DNA from: Lachnospiraceae bacterium
GTDB taxonomy: Bacteria; Bacillota; Clostridia; Lachnospirales; Lachnospiraceae
Reading direction: 5' to 3'
Length of the DNA stretch: 64,000 nt
Assembly: GCA_022768465.1 (NCBI GenBank)
Contig: JALELZ010000026.1
Location: forward strand, 62,001 to 126,000
Shown piece by piece: positions 61,660 to 64,000 of this stretch. The notes under the pieces were generated by a model. That model was not told where the DNA came from, searched no databases, and was given only the letters and a program-made list of their open reading frames with translations. Made by a program: the position numbers and the translations under genes. Numbering within the stretch: position 1 is the first letter of the stretch; the number at the start of each line of letters is the position of its first letter.

Positions 61660-62667
61660 TTGATAGAGGTCAGTGAAATTTATAAATATTATAATGAAGA
61701 GCCTGCGGTAAAAGGTATAAGCTTCAGCATTACGGAAAACGGAGTTTACGGTTTTCTTGGGCCTAACGGTGCAGGAAAATCAACTACAATGAATATAATA
61801 ACAGGGTGTCTCGCTGCTTCCTCGGGATCTGTCAAAATAGACGGACATGATATCTTTGAAGAGCCGGAAAAGGCCAAGGCAGGCATAGGATATCTTCCTG
61901 AACAGCCTCCGCTTTATATGGATATGACACCTTATGAATATCTTAAATTTGTCGCAGAGGCAAGAGGCGTCAAAAAGGCAGAGCTTAAGGATAAGATAAG
62001 CTATGCGATGGATGTGACAGGTATCACTCCGATAAAGGACAGACTTATAAAGAATCTTTCAAAGGGCTACAAGCAGAGAGTCGGAATAGCACAGACTATG
62101 CTTGGAAATCCGGGGATCATAATTCTGGATGAGCCGACAGTAGGTCTTGATCCAAAGCAGATAACTGAGATAAGAGAGCTTGTCAGAAATCTCGGAAAGA
62201 ATCATATAGTGCTGTTTTCAAGCCATATACTTTCGGAGGTTCAGACAATAAGCGACCATATCATTATCATTGCAAGAGGACAGCTTATAGCAGACAGCAG
62301 AGTACATGACCTTGACAGCATTCTCAAAAAAGAACCAATAATAAAGCTGAGACTTAAAGGGGAAGGAAAGCTATGCATGGAAATGCTTAACGCGGCAGCT
62401 GATCCTGAAAACATCAGAATTATTTCTGAGGAAGATGGCATCAGCAATATAGAAATAAGCACAGAAACGCCGGAAAAAACGGCTGAACAGCTGTTCTTTG
62501 CATGTGCAGACAAAAGGATCCCTATTATAGAAATGACTTTAGTTAAGCCTACTCTTGAGGAAGCCTTCCTTGAGCTTACCGAAAGACGCGATACTTATAC
62601 TGATGACAGCAGTGCTCAGGAAAATGCCATAAAGCTGGCAGGCACAAACGGAGGGAAAGCCGGATGA
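61660..62667 (+). CDS. ABC-2 type transporter ATPase (GldA-like)
   Basis: 335 residues. Walker A GPNGAGKSTT near 36, signature LSKGYKQRVGIAQTM near 131, Walker B IIILDEPTVGLDP near 150, H-loop SSHIL. C-terminal 100 residues are the accessory domain of Gld-type ATPases. TTG start at 61660, seven bases after GGAGG. First of a three-gene export operon; gldA/F/G homologues in Firmicutes export unknown substrates. Overlaps the permease start by 4 bp. Confidence 0.9.
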   Translation: MIEVSEIYKYYNEEPAVKGISFSITENGVYGFLGPNGAGKSTTMNIITGCLAASSGSVKIDGHDIFEEPEKAKAGIGYLPEQPPLYMDMTPYEYLKFVAEARGVKKAELKDKISYAMDVTGITPIKDRLIKNLSKGYKQRVGIAQTMLGNPGIIILDEPTVGLDPKQITEIRELVRNLGKNHIVLFSSHILSEVQTISDHIIIIARGQLIADSRVHDLDSILKKEPIIKLRLKGEGKLCMEMLNAAADPENIRIISEEDGISNIEISTETPEKTAEQLFFACADKRIPIIEMTLVKPTLEEAFLELTERRDTYTDDSSAQENAIKLAGTNGGKAG

Positions 62668-63527
62668 TACAGATATTAAAAAAAGAGCTGAGCTTTTATT
62701 TTAAAGGAATGTTCGGCTGGTTTTTCGGTGCGGTACTGCTTGCCTTTGCAGGAGTATATACAGTTATATTAAACTGCAGCATGGGCTATGCCAATTATGA
62801 GTACACCGTTAACAATATGTCATTTATGTTCCTTATAATTATTCCGATCCTCACCATGAGGTCGGTATCAGAGGAAAGAAAGCAGAGAACAGATCAGCTT
62901 CTATATTCTCTGCCGGTATCAATGTGGGATGTGGTTATAGGTAAGTATCTTGCAATGCTTATCACTCTTTTGGTACCTACTTTAATAATGTGCATTTATC
63001 CGCTTTTTCTTATGAAGTACGGCACAGTGTCATATACGACGGCACTATATAATATTGCTGCCTTCTATATGCTTGGAGCGGCACTTATAGCAGCCGGACT
63101 TTTTATTTCGACGCTCACAGAAAACCAGGCAATAGCGGCAGGCGGCAGCTTTGCATTGTTTTTGGTGACTTATTTCGGAAAAAATCTTACAGATCATATT
63201 CCGGGAACTGCGGCGGCATCGCTTGCAGCGCTTATAGCGGCAGCTGTTGTTATAGCGGCAGTACTCTTTATATTTACAAAGAACATATATGCTGCCGGAA
63301 TATTCATCTGTGTTTGTGTATGTGTGCTCGAGCTTCTTTATAGACATTCAAAGAAGCTTTTTGAAGGATTATTTGCATCGATAATCGGCAATATATCTGT
63401 ATTCGAGCGCTTTTATGTGTTCGCAAGAGGTGTATTTGACTTTAAATCAATAGTATATTTTGTGTCAGTAATAATATTCTTTTTGTATCTGTCACTTCAG
63501 TCTCTTGAAAAAAGGAGGTGGAGCTGA
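62664..63527 (+). CDS. ABC-2 permease (GldF-like)
   Basis: 287 residues, six membrane helices. MIQILKKELSFYFKGMFGWFFGAV N-terminus and SVSEERKQRTDQLLYSLPVSMWDVVIGKYLA loop are typical of ABC-2 export permeases. Start overlaps the ATPase stop (ATGA). Partner of the neighbouring ATPase and the GldG-like protein that follows. Confidence 0.88.
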   Translation: MIQILKKELSFYFKGMFGWFFGAVLLAFAGVYTVILNCSMGYANYEYTVNNMSFMFLIIIPILTMRSVSEERKQRTDQLLYSLPVSMWDVVIGKYLAMLITLLVPTLIMCIYPLFLMKYGTVSYTTALYNIAAFYMLGAALIAAGLFISTLTENQAIAAGGSFALFLVTYFGKNLTDHIPGTAAASLAALIAAAVVIAAVLFIFTKNIYAAGIFICVCVCVLELLYRHSKKLFEGLFASIIGNISVFERFYVFARGVFDFKSIVYFVSVIIFFLYLSLQSLEKRRWS

Positions 63528-64000
63528 TGAAAATGTCAGGAAACGGCGGAAACCGACTCAGCATGGGACTTTTCAGCGTGCTGACTTCATTAATATTGCT
63601 GGCAACACTTATATTTGTAAATCTCACCGCGGCAAAGATTCCGTCTCAGTATACCGAAAAGGATATATCCGGCACGGGACTTTACAGCCTGACTGAGCAG
63701 ACTAAAGAAACGGTTGGACAGATCAGCGAAGATATTGAGCTTTACTGGATAGTGCAGAGCGGGGAGGAAAACAGTGAGCTCGGAGTGCTGTTAAACCGTT
63801 ACAGCAGCTTATCGCATCATATTAAGGTCACCAAGGTGGATCCTATTGTAAATCCAGGCTTTGCTGAGCAATATACCGGTGATCAGGTTAATAACAACAG
63901 TATCATTGTTGCAGGAAATACCAGAAGCAGATTCATAGATTACAGCAAGATATTTGTCAGGAATTACAGTTATTTCAGTGACAGCGATGCAGAGACTGTT
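63527..64000 (+). CDS. GldG-like ABC accessory protein (3' end outside window)
   Basis: Open from ATG 63527, which overlaps the permease stop (TGATGA), to the end of the window: 158 codons so far. N-terminal membrane helix near 15-35 (SVLTSLILLATLIFVNLTA), then an extracellular domain like ABC_transp_aux (GTGLYSLTEQTKETV, IELYWIVQSGEE, VDPIVNPGFAEQY). Completes the Gld-type operon. Sequence continues beyond base 64000. Confidence 0.85.
   Translation, partial: MKMSGNGGNRLSMGLFSVLTSLILLATLIFVNLTAAKIPSQYTEKDISGTGLYSLTEQTKETVGQISEDIELYWIVQSGEENSELGVLLNRYSSLSHHIKVTKVDPIVNPGFAEQYTGDQVNNNSIIVAGNTRSRFIDYSKIFVRNYSYFSDSDAETV

Overview
The window looks like a chromosomal segment of an anaerobic, low-to-mid GC Bacillota (class Clostridia, probably near Lachnospiraceae). 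Reasons: AGGAGG-type ribosome binding sites with some TTG/GTG starts, many intrinsic terminators, no extended lipoprotein or outer-membrane genes, and families typical of amino-acid fermenting clostridia (GntP permeases, DsdA, AGCS symporter, GdhA, propionate CoA-transferase, C_GCAxxG_C_C protein, EpsC-type serine acetyltransferase). The species cannot be named from sequence alone.

Layout. 1-1.9 kb: end of a DUF1538 membrane protein and a frameshifted tandem P-II protein. 2.0-8.5 kb: a D-serine/D-amino-acid module (GntP permease, metal-dependent D-serine dehydratase/D-threonine aldolase-like enzyme, DsdA, second GntP permease, YheO/DauR-type regulator). 9-14.7 kb: AGCS symporter with a structured leader, split ThrE-type exporter, D-amino-acid transaminase, NADP glutamate dehydrogenase. 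14.7-15.2 kb: small hairpin-bearing repeats. 15.3-21.6 kb (minus): C_GCAxxG_C_C protein, VWA/MoxR pair, membrane protein, CstA-like transporter. 21.9-30.4 kb: a full chorismate-to-Phe/Tyr operon (aroF, tyrA, aroB, aroA, aroC, pheA, aroE-aroK fusion, aroQ) preceded by a promoter, a short leader ORF loaded with Tyr/Phe codons, and an intrinsic terminator, i.e. a ribosome-mediated attenuator. 30.4-35.9 kb: housekeeping genes (flavin reductase, CAP protein, cyclophilin, carbonic anhydrase, DapF, PanE).

35.9-41.6 kb is an integrated element of about 5.7 kb in the 3' end of a tRNA-Gly gene. It has 61-bp att repeats, 12-bp arm-type repeats at both ends, a tyrosine integrase, repressor, Xis-like protein, Rep-like protein, 23-bp iterons, a type I toxin with candidate antisense RNA, and a 22-unit array of 5-bp motifs spaced about 10 bp apart between the integrase and the att site. 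Immediately beyond the tRNA is a scrap zone (41.8-46.0 kb): AgrC-like and cell-wall-binding remnants, an apparently intact hipB-hipS-hipT toxin-antitoxin module with three phased operators, and a nickel/oligopeptide ABC locus reduced by deletions to a LysR-permease chimera and a gutted ATPase.

46.2-64 kb returns to core genes: cysE, CapA-like protein, GT4 glycosyltransferase, proB/proA/proC with a 185-bp nested palindrome between proB and proA, a propionate CoA-transferase, an alpha/beta hydrolase with a long closing stem in its leader, two unrecognised proteins followed by a LarA-like (DUF2088) protein, gltX with a candidate structured leader, and the start of a Gld-type ABC exporter operon.

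The most unusual signals are the helically phased array at 41.07-41.29 kb, the Phe/Tyr leader-peptide attenuator of the whole aro operon, the proB-proA palindrome, and the unassigned 56.8-59.8 kb gene set.
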